64,000 nucleotides of DNA, from the NCBI RefSeq assembly GCF_002967765.1, contig NZ_PUHY01000012.1, positions 558,001 to 622,000 on the forward strand, given 5' to 3'. A program made the position numbers and the translations under genes. This stretch comes from Blastopirellula marina. Its GTDB lineage: Bacteria > Planctomycetota > Planctomycetia > Pirellulales > Pirellulaceae. The notes beneath the pieces were generated by a model, which saw nothing but the letters and a program-made list of their open reading frames with translations, had not been told where the DNA came from and did not search any database. Each line of letters opens with the position of its first letter. The stretch's first letter is position 1. Shown here in pieces: positions 8,455 through 17,648 of this stretch.

Positions 8455-8625
8455 TTAGTAATCAATCTGACAGCGAACCGCGTAGACATCGGCGAAGCTG
8501 CTGCGGTAAGTCGGATCGTTCAGGTCGGAGTAGATATAGTTGAGCTGAAACTTGGTATGGGCGATTAAATACCAATTCAAACCAAGCTCAGTATTCCGAT
8601 TTGTAGTCTCGGTCCACGAATAACG
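8455..8625 (-). pseudogene. C-terminal fossil of an outer-membrane porin
   Basis: A minus-strand frame closed by TAG at 8626-8628 and ending in TAA at 8455-8457 encodes 56 residues. The sequence has ELGLNWYLIAHTKFQLNYIY, then SDLNDPTY, and ends ADVYAVRCQIDY. The GLNWYL / LNY / aromatic C-terminal residue pattern is that of the last beta-strands of phosphate-selective porins (OprO/OprP type). There is no start codon and no upstream porin sequence, so this looks like the 3' remnant of a deleted gene, still followed by its hairpin. Confidence 0.6.
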
Positions 8626-8826
8626 CTAGCCGTCAGTTACCCTCATACTGATGGGCAGACTAACCTTTGCTGGCATTCGCTCACTGGCGAAATGGCAATT
8701 ACCGTTTGCTATCGTGGCATTGGGTTTGACCTGGATAGCGAATTTTCGTACCTATGCCGCATGCGCGTCAGATCTTTAGCGAATCCTGACGCCAAGTGGC
8801 CAATTTGCCAGGAAAGTTTGATCGAC

Positions 8827-9801
8827 GTGCTATCACGTTACCACGCAATTCGACTCGCAACGGTTTGCCTATCGTTGTTCGCCATCGTCGGTGGTTGCCG
8901 AACCACCGATCCGTCGATTCAACTGCTCGAGCATGAAGCACGCGGTCTGGAAGACAAGGTCTATCATTTGCACGACATCGTGCAGCGAAAGGAAGCCGAG
9001 ATCGCTTCGCTTCGTCGCGAAAACGAAACTCTCCGCAAACAGCTTGGTCTCCCTCAGGGCCAAACTGCCGCATCAATCGAAGAGGAATTGATCCCGACAC
9101 CAACTTCACGGGCGACAACGGTCGACGTGGAGGAACTGGAGAGCTCGCTCAGCCCAGTCATCGAGATGGGTATGTCGAGCAGCCTGCCAGAACTTGAGAG
9201 CGTGGCCCCCGGTCCTGAATTAATGGAAGGTCCGCTCCTTCAGGAGTTTCAGCCGAGTGAGGAAGTTGTCACGGATCGAGTAGTCACCAAAATTGTTCTT
9301 AACCCCAAGCTGACCGGCGGCTACAGCGTCGACAATAAAGCAGGGGACGACGGACTCATGGTGGTGATTGAACCGCAGAACGTGGAAGGACAGTACGTCG
9401 ACGTCGCAGGTCCGGTATCGGTCGTTCTGCTTGACCCTGCTTACTCCGGCAAAGAAGCGTTTGTCGACCGCTGGGACTTCGACGCTAGTTACGCGACGGA
9501 TCATTTACAGTGCACCCTTCTAGGAAAAGGGGTTCATCTGAAGATTCCGTGGACCGAAGGGCCGCCAAAACATGAGAGCCTCCAGTTACACGTCCGTTAC
9601 ACAACGGAAGATGGCGAAGTGCTCGAGCAGAAGAAAGACATCAAGATCGATCTTCGAGGTGGCACTTCGCAAAGCTGGACTCCGGCCACAGTGCCGTTGC
9701 CTGGCCCGCGCACGGCTGCCAAACCAGCCGAATCAAGCGGCGATTCTTCATCAGAACGCACTGGCTTGCTGAAGAAGCCACTCTGGAAGCCTTTTCGATA
9801 A
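8827..9801 (+). CDS. Lipoprotein with coiled-coil segment, function unknown
   Basis: 324 residues from a GTG at 8827. A short basic n-region, hydrophobic core (LATVCLSLFAIVGG) and cysteine match a lipobox, so it is probably lipid-anchored. AGGAA at 8810-8814 supports 8827 or the TTG at 8818. An in-frame ATG at 8692 would bury the signal peptide behind about 45 unrelated residues. After the Cys comes a coiled coil (about 30-70, RKEAEIASLRRENETLRKQ), a Pro/Glu/Ser-rich linker, a beta-rich domain (about 165-285) and a basic Ser/Pro-rich tail. I do not recognise the domain. Confidence 0.75.
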   Translation: MLSRYHAIRLATVCLSLFAIVGGCRTTDPSIQLLEHEARGLEDKVYHLHDIVQRKEAEIASLRRENETLRKQLGLPQGQTAASIEEELIPTPTSRATTVDVEELESSLSPVIEMGMSSSLPELESVAPGPELMEGPLLQEFQPSEEVVTDRVVTKIVLNPKLTGGYSVDNKAGDDGLMVVIEPQNVEGQYVDVAGPVSVVLLDPAYSGKEAFVDRWDFDASYATDHLQCTLLGKGVHLKIPWTEGPPKHESLQLHVRYTTEDGEVLEQKKDIKIDLRGGTSQSWTPATVPLPGPRTAAKPAESSGDSSSERTGLLKKPLWKPFR

Positions 9802-9831
9802 GCCATCGATAAGGATGTAGCTGACGCAACG

Positions 9832-9879
9832 GTCACCTTCTAGAATCGGTTTCGATTCAAATTTCTAAGGTGACACCGC
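9832..9879 (+). promoter_or_regulatory. Leader hairpin covering the ribosome binding site of the next gene
   Basis: GTCACCTT (9832-9839) pairs perfectly with AAGGTGAC (9867-9874). Inside, GAATCG (9843-9848) pairs with CGATTC (9853-9858) around a GTTT loop. The 3' arm of the outer stem contains the AAGGTG ribosome binding site of the gene whose ATG is at 9880. Translation could be controlled by opening this structure. No T run follows, so it is not an intrinsic terminator for the upstream gene. Confidence 0.5.
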
Positions 9880-10254
9880 ATGACCCCAAATGACGTCTAT
9901 CTCGCGGGAGCGATCGCAGCTCCGGTCCTCGTATTTGGCCTATTCGCGCCAATAATCGTCTGGCTAAGCTTGATGCTTCTTTCGCCTGATACGCTGGACG
10001 GTCTTTTCGAGCAACGACTTATTCAAGTCCGTGGAATTCGATTCCGCTTTGCCAAGTTCCTCTTGCGAGTCTTTCTTGGACTCTTAGCAGCTTTGGCTAC
10101 CGTTTTGGCGGTGATATTTCTCTTCGCCATGGGACGAGTCGTTGAAATTGGTTTGTTGGTAAGCAGCCTGATACTTGCAACCTGGTGGCTCTACTTGTTA
10201 GGAGGGAGCATCGTTTACGCTTGGCAGATTTTAGATGTCCTTGGCGAATCGTGA
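9880..10254 (+). CDS. Small membrane protein of unknown function
   Basis: 124 residues with four likely membrane segments (about 8-35, 57-75, 70-90 and 93-118; the middle ones are close together) and a short polar loop with Arg and Phe (RLIQVRGIRFRFAKF). No motif identifies it. The ribosome binding site AAGGTG sits in a predicted hairpin. A bidirectional terminator separates it from the convergent aminotransferase gene. Confidence 0.75.
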   Translation: MTPNDVYLAGAIAAPVLVFGLFAPIIVWLSLMLLSPDTLDGLFEQRLIQVRGIRFRFAKFLLRVFLGLLAALATVLAVIFLFAMGRVVEIGLLVSSLILATWWLYLLGGSIVYAWQILDVLGES

Positions 10255-10289
10255 TCTCTCCCGATGAGCGAAAGTGACCTCTTCGAAAC

Positions 10290-10321
10290 AAAAAAAGCGG
10301 ACTTCCGTGAAGACCGCTTTT
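10290..10321 (-). terminator. Bidirectional terminator
   Basis: AAAAGCGG (10293-10300) pairs with CCGCTTTT (10314-10321), with an inner CTTC/GAAG pairing. A run of A residues at 10290-10296 becomes a T run for the minus-strand aminotransferase gene. The plus strand has a shorter T run, so it may serve both convergent genes. Confidence 0.8.
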
Positions 10322-10348
10322 CGCGATTCGTTTATTTTTAGCAACCGG

Positions 10349-11548
10349 TTAGGCACTCTTACGTTGAGCCGGTGTATCCAGGTTCGCTTCGATACCATAG
10401 AAGCGAGCGATCGACGATACAACCGCTCGTTGTTCGGCGTCGGTCAGTTCTGGGAAGATTGGCAACGCCAAGACTTCTTCAGCCGCCTTTTCGGTTTCTG
10501 GCAGTGGCGCCAATTCTTCTTTCAATCCGGCGAAGCACTGTTGTTGATGTAACGGAACCGGGTAATAGATTTCGCTACCAATTTTGTGATCGGCCAAATG
10601 TTTACGAAGTTGATCACGACCTCCGCGTGGAACGCGAATCGTGTACTGGTTCCACACGTGGTGGTTGCCCGTTTCCTCAGTCGGCAAGCTGAGCACCAGA
10701 TCTAATCCACAATGGGCAAACAGTTGTGTGTACTTCTGAGCATTCTCACGACGCATTGCCGTCCAGTTGGCCATATGCTTCATTTTGACGTTCAGCGCGG
10801 CGGCTTGCAGCGTGTCTAAACGACTGTTGATACCAACCACTTGGTGGTAGTAACGCGGTTCCATGCCGTGACCACGCAACAGCTTTAGCTTGTTAGCGAA
10901 CGTTTCGTCGCTGGTGACCAGCATACCGCCGTCACCCATGCCACCCAAATTCTTCGTTGGGTAGAAGCTGATACAACCTGCCAGGCTCATGCTGCCGGCA
11001 CGTTGGCCATTGTGTTCCGCCAGAATTGCCTGAGCGGCATCTTCGATGACGGGGATGTTGTGCATTTGAGCGATCTTGTTGATCTCGGTCATGTTGGCGC
11101 ATTGGCCAAACAAGTGAACTGGAATGATCGCTTTGGTATTGGGCGTAATCTGCTCTTGCAAGCGAGTCGGATCAATGTTGTACGAAGTCGGTTCGATGTC
11201 GACGAACACTGGCTTCGCGCCCAATCGCCAGACACAACTGGCTGTCGCGAAGAAGGTGAAGCTCGGTACCAACACTTCGTCACCTGGGCCGATTTCGAGG
11301 GCCATCATCGCCAGCAACAACGCATCGCTTCCGGAGGCACAACCGATGCCGAACTTGGTTTGCGAGGCCGACGCACATGTTTCTTCCAACTGGAAGACAT
11401 CGGGGCCAAACAGAAACCGACCTGAGTCGAGCACCGACTCGAAGGCCGCCATGAATTCTTCTTTGAGAGGCGCGTTGCCGCGGCCGATATCGAGCAGTGG
11501 AACTTGAGAAACACCGGTCGAGGCCGGGCCTTTGTTTGCTGTCGTCAT
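10349..11548 (-). CDS. DegT/DnrJ/EryC1/StrS family aminotransferase
   Basis: 399 residues from the ATG at 11548, which has AAGGAAG 8 bases upstream; an earlier in-frame start has no such site. The family is PLP-dependent and transaminates keto-sugars for surface polysaccharides or secondary metabolites. Typical motifs are visible: GSDALLLAM, GDEVLVPSFTFFATA, PVHLFGQ, IEDAAQA and the PLP lysine in SFYPTKNLGGMGDGGM (about residue 205). RLDTLQAA follows. It stands alone with no sugar-biosynthesis neighbours, so the substrate is unknown. Confidence 0.92.
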   Translation of the reverse strand: MTTANKGPASTGVSQVPLLDIGRGNAPLKEEFMAAFESVLDSGRFLFGPDVFQLEETCASASQTKFGIGCASGSDALLLAMMALEIGPGDEVLVPSFTFFATASCVWRLGAKPVFVDIEPTSYNIDPTRLQEQITPNTKAIIPVHLFGQCANMTEINKIAQMHNIPVIEDAAQAILAEHNGQRAGSMSLAGCISFYPTKNLGGMGDGGMLVTSDETFANKLKLLRGHGMEPRYYHQVVGINSRLDTLQAAALNVKMKHMANWTAMRRENAQKYTQLFAHCGLDLVLSLPTEETGNHHVWNQYTIRVPRGGRDQLRKHLADHKIGSEIYYPVPLHQQQCFAGLKEELAPLPETEKAAEEVLALPIFPELTDAEQRAVVSSIARFYGIEANLDTPAQRKSA

Positions 11549-11742
11549 CCCTGACTTCCTTGCTGTTTTTCGGACTTGAGCCACGGTCGGTTCCAGTGCT
11601 TCCTGCACTCGCACAAGCGCGGCACGTCAAACGATAGGAGGATTGCCAACAAGGGTCAAGGTCAAGAGAAACGACCTTAGCGGGTGGGATAAATCACAAT
11701 AGTGGTAGAACGAGATATCACGAAGAGATCGACTGCTAGCCC

Positions 11743-12423
11743 TTATGCTAGCAGTCCCGTTCGACGAGCTCCCTTTTCGTTCGCCTGCCAGAACTTGCCA
11801 CTTTCGACCTCTAAGCAGGTCAGCCATCCCTCGCCGTAAACCCACGTATCGATACAGATCGAATGCCCAACATTCAACGGCCAGCCTGACTTCTGAGAGG
11901 AATGACCACAAACTAACGTTTTGCCAGAACAATGTGGTCCATTGTTCGCGAATCGTTCCCAAAACAGGAACGAGTCTGATTGTTCCTCCAGCGGTAATGA
12001 AGGCCATGCATTGGCATGCACGAAGATATGCGTATCCGTTTCGTGATAACGCTGACACATTTCATCCATAAACTTCCAGTGTGCTTCCGAAACTCGCTCG
12101 AGATGCTCCGGGATGAATTCTTCTTCCGGCGTCCCGTAGGAGAGCATCGTCTCTTCGCCGCCATACATCATCCAGGTGTGAAACGCCATCTCGTCATCAC
12201 GGCCGTTTTGCATCATGATCTCGTGATTCCCGAGCAAGCAGGTCACATCGAACTGCTTGCGCAATTGAAGAATCCGATCGATCACACCTTTAGAATCTGG
12301 ACCACGATCAACATAGTCTCCCAGCGTAACGATGCGATCATCGTCCGTTGGCTCGACAAACTCCAGAAGCGTATCCAGGGCGGTGAGACATCCATGAATG
12401 TCACCGATGGCCAACGTTCGCAA
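11743..12423 (-). CDS. PPP-family metallophosphatase
   Basis: 226 residues. The three metal-binding blocks are GDIHG (7-11), GDYVDRG (35-41) and GNHE (65-68), as in bacterial serine/threonine or diadenosine tetraphosphate phosphatases (PrpE/ApaH-like). The usual VHAG motif reads VHANAWPSL, and a GH motif occurs in VCGHSS. Length fits the small bacterial PPP enzymes. Substrate cannot be told from sequence. It lies 72 bases upstream of the end of the lactonase-family gene on the same strand. Confidence 0.88.
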   Translation of the reverse strand: MRTLAIGDIHGCLTALDTLLEFVEPTDDDRIVTLGDYVDRGPDSKGVIDRILQLRKQFDVTCLLGNHEIMMQNGRDDEMAFHTWMMYGGEETMLSYGTPEEEFIPEHLERVSEAHWKFMDEMCQRYHETDTHIFVHANAWPSLPLEEQSDSFLFWERFANNGPHCSGKTLVCGHSSQKSGWPLNVGHSICIDTWVYGEGWLTCLEVESGKFWQANEKGARRTGLLA

Positions 12424-12495
12424 AGCCTTCCTCTACTTCTCGTTCAGGTTGTTTCAAGATGCTGGCTACTTCCGGGTAGTTCAGGCGATGGCAAG

Positions 12496-13644
12496 TTAAT
12501 CGAAGCGGAAATCAATACAGCACGGGTTGGGGACATCGATTTGATAGCCGTTCGACGTCAGAGTTCCATTTTCTTGATTGATTTCGTAGACGACGATGTT
12601 GCTTGAGTTCTGGTTCGCGATCAGCAGGTGCTTTCCTTGCGGGGCAATTTGAAAACTACGTGGCGTTTCACCCATCGAACTGGCATGTTCGACGAATGTC
12701 AGCTTGCCGGACTTCTGATCGACGCTAAACACAGCCAAGCTGTTATGGCCGCGATTCGAGCAGTATAGCCACTTTCCATTTGGATGCAGGAAGATCTCGG
12801 CGGTTGTGTTGTTCCCTTCGAAGTCTTCCGGCAATGTCGACAGCTTCTGCAGATGCTCACTCTTACCGGTGGTTGGGTCGAACTGGAACACATCGACCGT
12901 CGACGCCATTTCATTCAGAACATAGACTTTGTCACCTGTTTTATTGGTCGCCAAGTGTCGAGGCCCCGAACCCGGCGTGATCGCGATGTACGCCGGATCG
13001 TGGGTCTTCAATTCTCCTTCGTCGGTCACGTCGTAAATCATTACCTTGTCGACCCCGAGATCAACACCCAAAGCCAGTTTGGTACCAGGCACCAGGTACA
13101 TGCCGTGGGCGTGGGGTCCTTGCTGACGGCTCTTATCAACGCTGGAACCGGTCTGCTGCATTACACTCGCCGCTGGCTGCAACTTTCCGTCTTCAGTCAA
13201 CGGAAGCGATGTAAACGAGCCACCACCATAGTTGGCCACCAATGCGGTCTTCTCGTCAGGACCGAGCAGGATGTGACAAGGTCCTCGACCGCCAGATGCT
13301 TCCTGATTGAGCAATTTGAGCGTCCCATCTTCGTTGATCGCGAATGCCGAGACTGCTCCGGAGGCTTTGTCCTTGAAGTTCGAGACCTCGCCGACTGCGT
13401 AGAGATGATCAGAAGCACCGTTGATTGCCAGGAAGGAGGGATTCTCGAGTTCGGCGGCCAGGGTCGGCTGCGCGAGCGATCCATCTTCCAAATTGAGCGA
13501 ACTCAGATAGATGCCCTGGCTATCACCACTGGTGTAGGTACCGATGTAAAAAGGCTGCGATTTTTCCTGGGCAGAAGCCAATGACCCCAGCGCAAGCAAG
13601 CTGAAGGTAGCCAAAGCAGAAAATACGTATTTAGGCGAGATCAT
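12496..13644 (-). CDS. Exported lactonase-family seven-bladed propeller
   Basis: 382 residues from the ATG at 13644 (GGAG 9 bases upstream). A signal peptide (SALATFSLLALGSLASA) precedes a beta-propeller with repeating blades typical of the YbhE/Pgl lactonase family (FYIGTYTSGDSQGIY, GPCHILLGPDEK, GPRHLATN, PNGKWLYCSNRG, TPRSFQIAPQGKHLLIANQ). Cytoplasmic relatives hydrolyse 6-phosphogluconolactone. This copy is exported, as is common for planctomycete members, so a role on periplasmic sugar lactones or another substrate is likely. The PNPCCIDF tail carries two adjacent cysteines. Confidence 0.88.
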   Translation of the reverse strand: MISPKYVFSALATFSLLALGSLASAQEKSQPFYIGTYTSGDSQGIYLSSLNLEDGSLAQPTLAAELENPSFLAINGASDHLYAVGEVSNFKDKASGAVSAFAINEDGTLKLLNQEASGGRGPCHILLGPDEKTALVANYGGGSFTSLPLTEDGKLQPAASVMQQTGSSVDKSRQQGPHAHGMYLVPGTKLALGVDLGVDKVMIYDVTDEGELKTHDPAYIAITPGSGPRHLATNKTGDKVYVLNEMASTVDVFQFDPTTGKSEHLQKLSTLPEDFEGNNTTAEIFLHPNGKWLYCSNRGHNSLAVFSVDQKSGKLTFVEHASSMGETPRSFQIAPQGKHLLIANQNSSNIVVYEINQENGTLTSNGYQIDVPNPCCIDFRFD

Positions 13645-13802
13645 CAATGGTGCTCCGGTGCGGGGGGTAAATCCTTCTATCCTAATCTCGAAAGTCCGAC
13701 TTTTCATCTCCCCTGATTCTTCTGATTTGCCTTGTCCGAAGTGAGCCCCTATGGGAAAATCAGGAGAATCCTACCTTCATCGCTTTCCTGACGTGTTACC
13801 CC

Positions 13803-15545
13803 ATGACCCGAACGCTCTTTGCCACGCTTTGCTGCCTGCTTGCCAACGTCGCGCACGGGGCCTTGCTTGAGCAGGTCGACCCAAATCAGCCCGCTTACCG
13901 CCAGCCTGAAGACATGATCCTGACCCCCGACGGCCAGTACCTGCTGACCGCCAATCGAGGGACAGGTTCTCTTTCGATCGTGGATCGGAAGCGACAGGAA
14001 ACCGTTTCGGAATGGAAAGTTGGGCGAAGTATCGTTCACTTAACCCAACTACCGGATGATCGTTTGTTGGGCCTCGACTCGGCGCAAAACGAAGCGATTT
14101 TACTTCATCGAGTCGACAGCCAACTTACCGAACTCGACCGCGTACCGCTTCCTTATTCGCCCGTACGCTCGGCGCTTTCGCCAGACGGCTCTCAGATCGT
14201 TATTAGCTGTGTCTGGCCAAGGAAGCTGGTTCGGTTGAAGCTCGACGGCGACCAACTTTCGGCGGATCAAGAACTAGTAATGCCCTTTGCACCGCGCGAA
14301 GTCTTATTTGAACCAGCCGGCCAAATCCTTCTGGCGGCCGACAACTTCGGTGGCAAGCTGGCGCTTGTCGATGCAGCTTCGTTCTCAGTCCGACATATCC
14401 GAGAGTTCCCTGCCCACAATATCCGAGCGATGGTCCTCTCGGCAGATCGAACGAAAATCCTTTTCGCACATCAAATGCTCAATAGTTTGGCGGTTACCAA
14501 CACCAACGATATCCACTGGGGCCTGGTGATGAGCAACGATCTTCGCTGGGTCGATTTAGCTCGTGTGCTAAACCCTGAAGACGATTTCTATGGCGAAGGG
14601 TTCATGCATCCCATTGGCGAGCCTGGGAAGGGAGGTGGCGATCCGACTGACATCGCGGTGATCGACTCGGAACAAGCAATCGTAACGATGGGCGGCACCG
14701 CACAAGCTGGTATCGGCAAGCACGAGTCTTATGGACTATTTCGTACCAACGTTGGCGAACACCCGACGGCGGTAGTTGTTTCTCCGGAGAAAGACCTTGC
14801 TTACGTTGCGAATGGGTTCGATGATTCCGTCTCGGTGATCGATCTGAAGACCGCCAAAACCGTCAGCAAGTTTTCTCTCGGTGTTCGTCGTGAATTAACG
14901 GAACGGGAACGAGGTGAAAAACTGTTTCATAATGCGCGGCTTTCGATGGAAGGATGGATGTCGTGTCATAGCTGTCATACCGACGGTCACACCAATGGAC
15001 TCGCGAGCGATAATCTAGGTGACAACTCGTTCGGCGCGCCAAAGCGTATCCTCTCGCTTCTCGGCAAAGCCGACACAGCACCCTTTGGCTGGCTCGGCGT
15101 TTCCCCCACCCTGAAAGCTCAAGCTCACAAGTCGGTTGAGCAAACCATGCATGGCGGTAAGCTTTCGGAAGAGGATGCCCAAGCGTTGGCAACTTACATG
15201 GCGAGCTTGCCGCTGCCTCCTCCGATTGACCAATTGCAACAAACGCATGACGAAGCAGCGATCTCGCATGGACGACAGATTTTCCTCCGTAACAACTGCG
15301 TCAAATGCCATGCCCCTCCCAAGTACACCACACCGGACCTATACGATGTGGGCATGGAAGACAAAGAACTCAATCGGGAGTTTAATCCACCTTCACTTCG
15401 CGGCATCGGCCATCGCGACACCTTCTTTCACGATGCCCGTGCGACGTCGCTGCGAGATATCTTCGAGGTGCACGGACACGAGTTGAAGGTTGAGCTCAGT
15501 GATCAACAACTCGACGACCTGATAAGCTTCTTGAAAAGCCTCTAA
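13803..15545 (+). CDS. Exported beta-propeller with two heme c sites
   Basis: 580 residues with a signal peptide (FATLCCLLANVAHG). Residues about 20-350 form a YncE-like propeller (DMILTPDGQYLLTANRGTGS, AYVANGFDDSVSVIDLKT). The C-terminal third has two CxxCH heme sites, in MSCHSCHTDGHTNG and NNCVKCHAPP, with downstream features of the di-heme cytochrome c peroxidase/MauG family (NPPSLRGIGHRDTFFHDAR). It is probably a periplasmic redox protein; electron partner and substrate unknown. The fusion of propeller and di-heme domain is frequent in planctomycetes. Confidence 0.87.
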   Translation: MTRTLFATLCCLLANVAHGALLEQVDPNQPAYRQPEDMILTPDGQYLLTANRGTGSLSIVDRKRQETVSEWKVGRSIVHLTQLPDDRLLGLDSAQNEAILLHRVDSQLTELDRVPLPYSPVRSALSPDGSQIVISCVWPRKLVRLKLDGDQLSADQELVMPFAPREVLFEPAGQILLAADNFGGKLALVDAASFSVRHIREFPAHNIRAMVLSADRTKILFAHQMLNSLAVTNTNDIHWGLVMSNDLRWVDLARVLNPEDDFYGEGFMHPIGEPGKGGGDPTDIAVIDSEQAIVTMGGTAQAGIGKHESYGLFRTNVGEHPTAVVVSPEKDLAYVANGFDDSVSVIDLKTAKTVSKFSLGVRRELTERERGEKLFHNARLSMEGWMSCHSCHTDGHTNGLASDNLGDNSFGAPKRILSLLGKADTAPFGWLGVSPTLKAQAHKSVEQTMHGGKLSEEDAQALATYMASLPLPPPIDQLQQTHDEAAISHGRQIFLRNNCVKCHAPPKYTTPDLYDVGMEDKELNREFNPPSLRGIGHRDTFFHDARATSLRDIFEVHGHELKVELSDQQLDDLISFLKSL

Positions 15546-15565
15546 CGTCGCCCGATGCGATCGAT

Positions 15566-16915
15566 TTACTCACTCTCGGCAGCCAGCTGAACCTTTTTCT
15601 CCAGCACGTTTTGATACCACAAGAAGCTCACGTATCCAGCCACCACGATCCCGACGAATATCCCAAACAATGCCAGGTTGTAAATCGTCAACGCCAACAA
15701 CGATACGACGGCAATCATCAACGCGACGGCCGGAAACACGGGATACAGCGGCACCTTAAATGGGCGTTCGAGATCGGCGTGATGCTTCCTTAACGCGAAG
15801 AATGCGATCATCGACACGATGTACAACGTTAACGCACCGAAGACGGCAAGTACGATGATCTCACCCGTTTGGCCTGTTAGAAGGGCGATGATACCAATCC
15901 CCATATTCACCAACAGCGCGTTGACCGGAGTCTTGGTGCGTGGATGGACAACTCCGACAAACGGCGTGACGTAGTGCTCGCGGCCAAGTTCCAACGTCGA
16001 ACGACCGGCGGCTAAGATGATTCCGTGGAACGACGCGATCAAACCGAATAAGCCGATCGTGATTAGCATGTGGTACAAAACACTCCCTTCACCCACGATC
16101 TTCCCCAGTGCTAAGGGAAGGGGAGAGTCAGAGGGTGCGCTTCCCGGCTCGGGATAGACAATTGTTTCCCATCCGGCGACCCCAACCGCCGTGGTGAAAA
16201 CAAGAATGCACAGCACAACCAGCGTGGTGATAGCCGAGCCGAATCCCCACAAGACGTCACGCTGCGGATTCTTAGCTTCTTCCGCCACGTTCGCCACCCC
16301 TTCGATCGCTAGGAAGAACCAAATGGCAAACGGAATGGCTCGGAATGCCCCTTCCCAGCCGTTGGGCAGGGCGTTCACAGTCAGGTTTCTTGTTTCGAAC
16401 GCCGTAAAGCTGACACCTGCAAAGAGCAACAGTTCTAACACAGCCAAGATGGTAACGAATAACTCGAAGTAAGACGCCGAGCGGACCCCGACGATGTTCA
16501 AGCCGGTGAAGATCACGTAGGCCAGAATGGCGATCAGGGTCACGTCCAACTGCGGAAAGAACATATTCAAGTAGGCCCCGATCGCAAACGCAATCGCCGG
16601 GGGTGCAAAGATGAACTCGATGCTTTGGGCGATCCCAGCCAAGTAGCCCCAATGCTTTCCCAGTCCAAGTCGGGCGTAATCAAACGCCCCGCCAGCTTTG
16701 GGAATCGCACAGGCCATCTCGGTGTAACTGAATGTGAACGTCACGTACATGATGATCACAAAGAAGGTCGCGATAGCTAGGCCAAGCGTGCCTCCTTCGG
16801 CTAAACCAAGGTTCCAGCCAAAGTACATTCCGGAAATCACATAGCCGACGCCAAGCCCCCACAGCATCAACGGGCCAAGTGTTTTCTTCAATTCATTATT
16901 GGGTTCGGTCATCAA
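15566..16915 (-). CDS. APC-family permease, probably for ethanolamine
   Basis: 449 residues with about 12 membrane segments. The N-terminal GLGVGYVISGMYFGWN and the AIPKAGGAFDYAR motif fit the ethanolamine/amino acid branch of the APC superfamily. It overlaps the end of eutC by 20 bases, so it is the third gene of the ethanolamine operon, which supports ethanolamine as the cargo. The start could be either of two consecutive ATG codons (16915 or 16912). Confidence 0.9.
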   Translation of the reverse strand: MMTEPNNELKKTLGPLMLWGLGVGYVISGMYFGWNLGLAEGGTLGLAIATFFVIIMYVTFTFSYTEMACAIPKAGGAFDYARLGLGKHWGYLAGIAQSIEFIFAPPAIAFAIGAYLNMFFPQLDVTLIAILAYVIFTGLNIVGVRSASYFELFVTILAVLELLLFAGVSFTAFETRNLTVNALPNGWEGAFRAIPFAIWFFLAIEGVANVAEEAKNPQRDVLWGFGSAITTLVVLCILVFTTAVGVAGWETIVYPEPGSAPSDSPLPLALGKIVGEGSVLYHMLITIGLFGLIASFHGIILAAGRSTLELGREHYVTPFVGVVHPRTKTPVNALLVNMGIGIIALLTGQTGEIIVLAVFGALTLYIVSMIAFFALRKHHADLERPFKVPLYPVFPAVALMIAVVSLLALTIYNLALFGIFVGIVVAGYVSFLWYQNVLEKKVQLAAESE

Positions 16916-17648
16916 GCAGTTCGTCTTGCGAAAGGTCTTTAAGTTGGACGCCCGAGAGCTTGCGGCGGAGCGATTCTCCGATAAGAAAGCTCAACTTTTG
17001 GGCCGCGTGCTCGTGGGGCAAGCCTTCGCGGCGAATATTGGAAATACAGTTTCGCTTTTCATCCGTATTTCCGCTGCGCGGTGCATACGTCAGGTAGGCT
17101 CCCATACTGTATGGAGAAGTCAGTCCAGGTCGTTCGCCGATTAAAATGACCGATAGCTGACTGTTCAATAGATCGCCGATGGGATCGCTTATCGCAACCC
17201 TTCCCTGACGAACAATCACGATGGGTGCAATGCGGTACGACTTAAGCAGGGGAAGCAGGTATGCGAGGAATGGTATTGCATTCTGTTCGATCGCGATTGA
17301 AGACAGCCCGTCAGCGATGGAGATGCTGATTTCGTATTCTTGCTTGGGTCGTGAACGAAGGATCTCCTCCGACTCGGCACTGAGCAGTCGTCCTAAGTCA
17401 GGCCGCTGAACGTACTGTTGGCGGTCTTTGGCTTGGCTATCTAAGACCAGATCTTCCTGCTTGAGCGCTACTAACTCAGCAATCAGCTTTTCGACATCCA
17501 TATCAGCCCAAACGGCATCACTGGCCAACGCATGGTCCGTCCGAAAGGCGAGCATCTGCTGTGTGGTCACGCTGCTGCCTGTTCTCCCCATGCCGATGCG
17601 GGCCTGGGTAAATGCTCGGTACTTTTCCCACAGATCGTTTTGGTTCAT
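16896..17648 (-). CDS. eutC: Ethanolamine ammonia-lyase small subunit
   Basis: 250 residues. EutC forms the adenosylcobalamin-dependent enzyme with EutB, turning ethanolamine into acetaldehyde and ammonia. Family features include RIGMGRTG near the N-terminus, SIADGLSS, IGERPGL and NCISNIR. It is shorter than the E. coli protein (295 residues) because the N-terminal extension that targets some EutC proteins to microcompartments is missing, which agrees with the absence of shell genes here. It overlaps eutB by 4 bases (ATGA). Confidence 0.94.
   Translation of the reverse strand: MNQNDLWEKYRAFTQARIGMGRTGSSVTTQQMLAFRTDHALASDAVWADMDVEKLIAELVALKQEDLVLDSQAKDRQQYVQRPDLGRLLSAESEEILRSRPKQEYEISISIADGLSSIAIEQNAIPFLAYLLPLLKSYRIAPIVIVRQGRVAISDPIGDLLNSQLSVILIGERPGLTSPYSMGAYLTYAPRSGNTDEKRNCISNIRREGLPHEHAAQKLSFLIGESLRRKLSGVQLKDLSQDELLDDRTQ

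Noticed and set aside
12784-13584. 266-codon plus-strand frame
   Set aside because: Antisense to the lactonase-family gene, which has a signal peptide and recognisable propeller repeats; the plus frame has neither.
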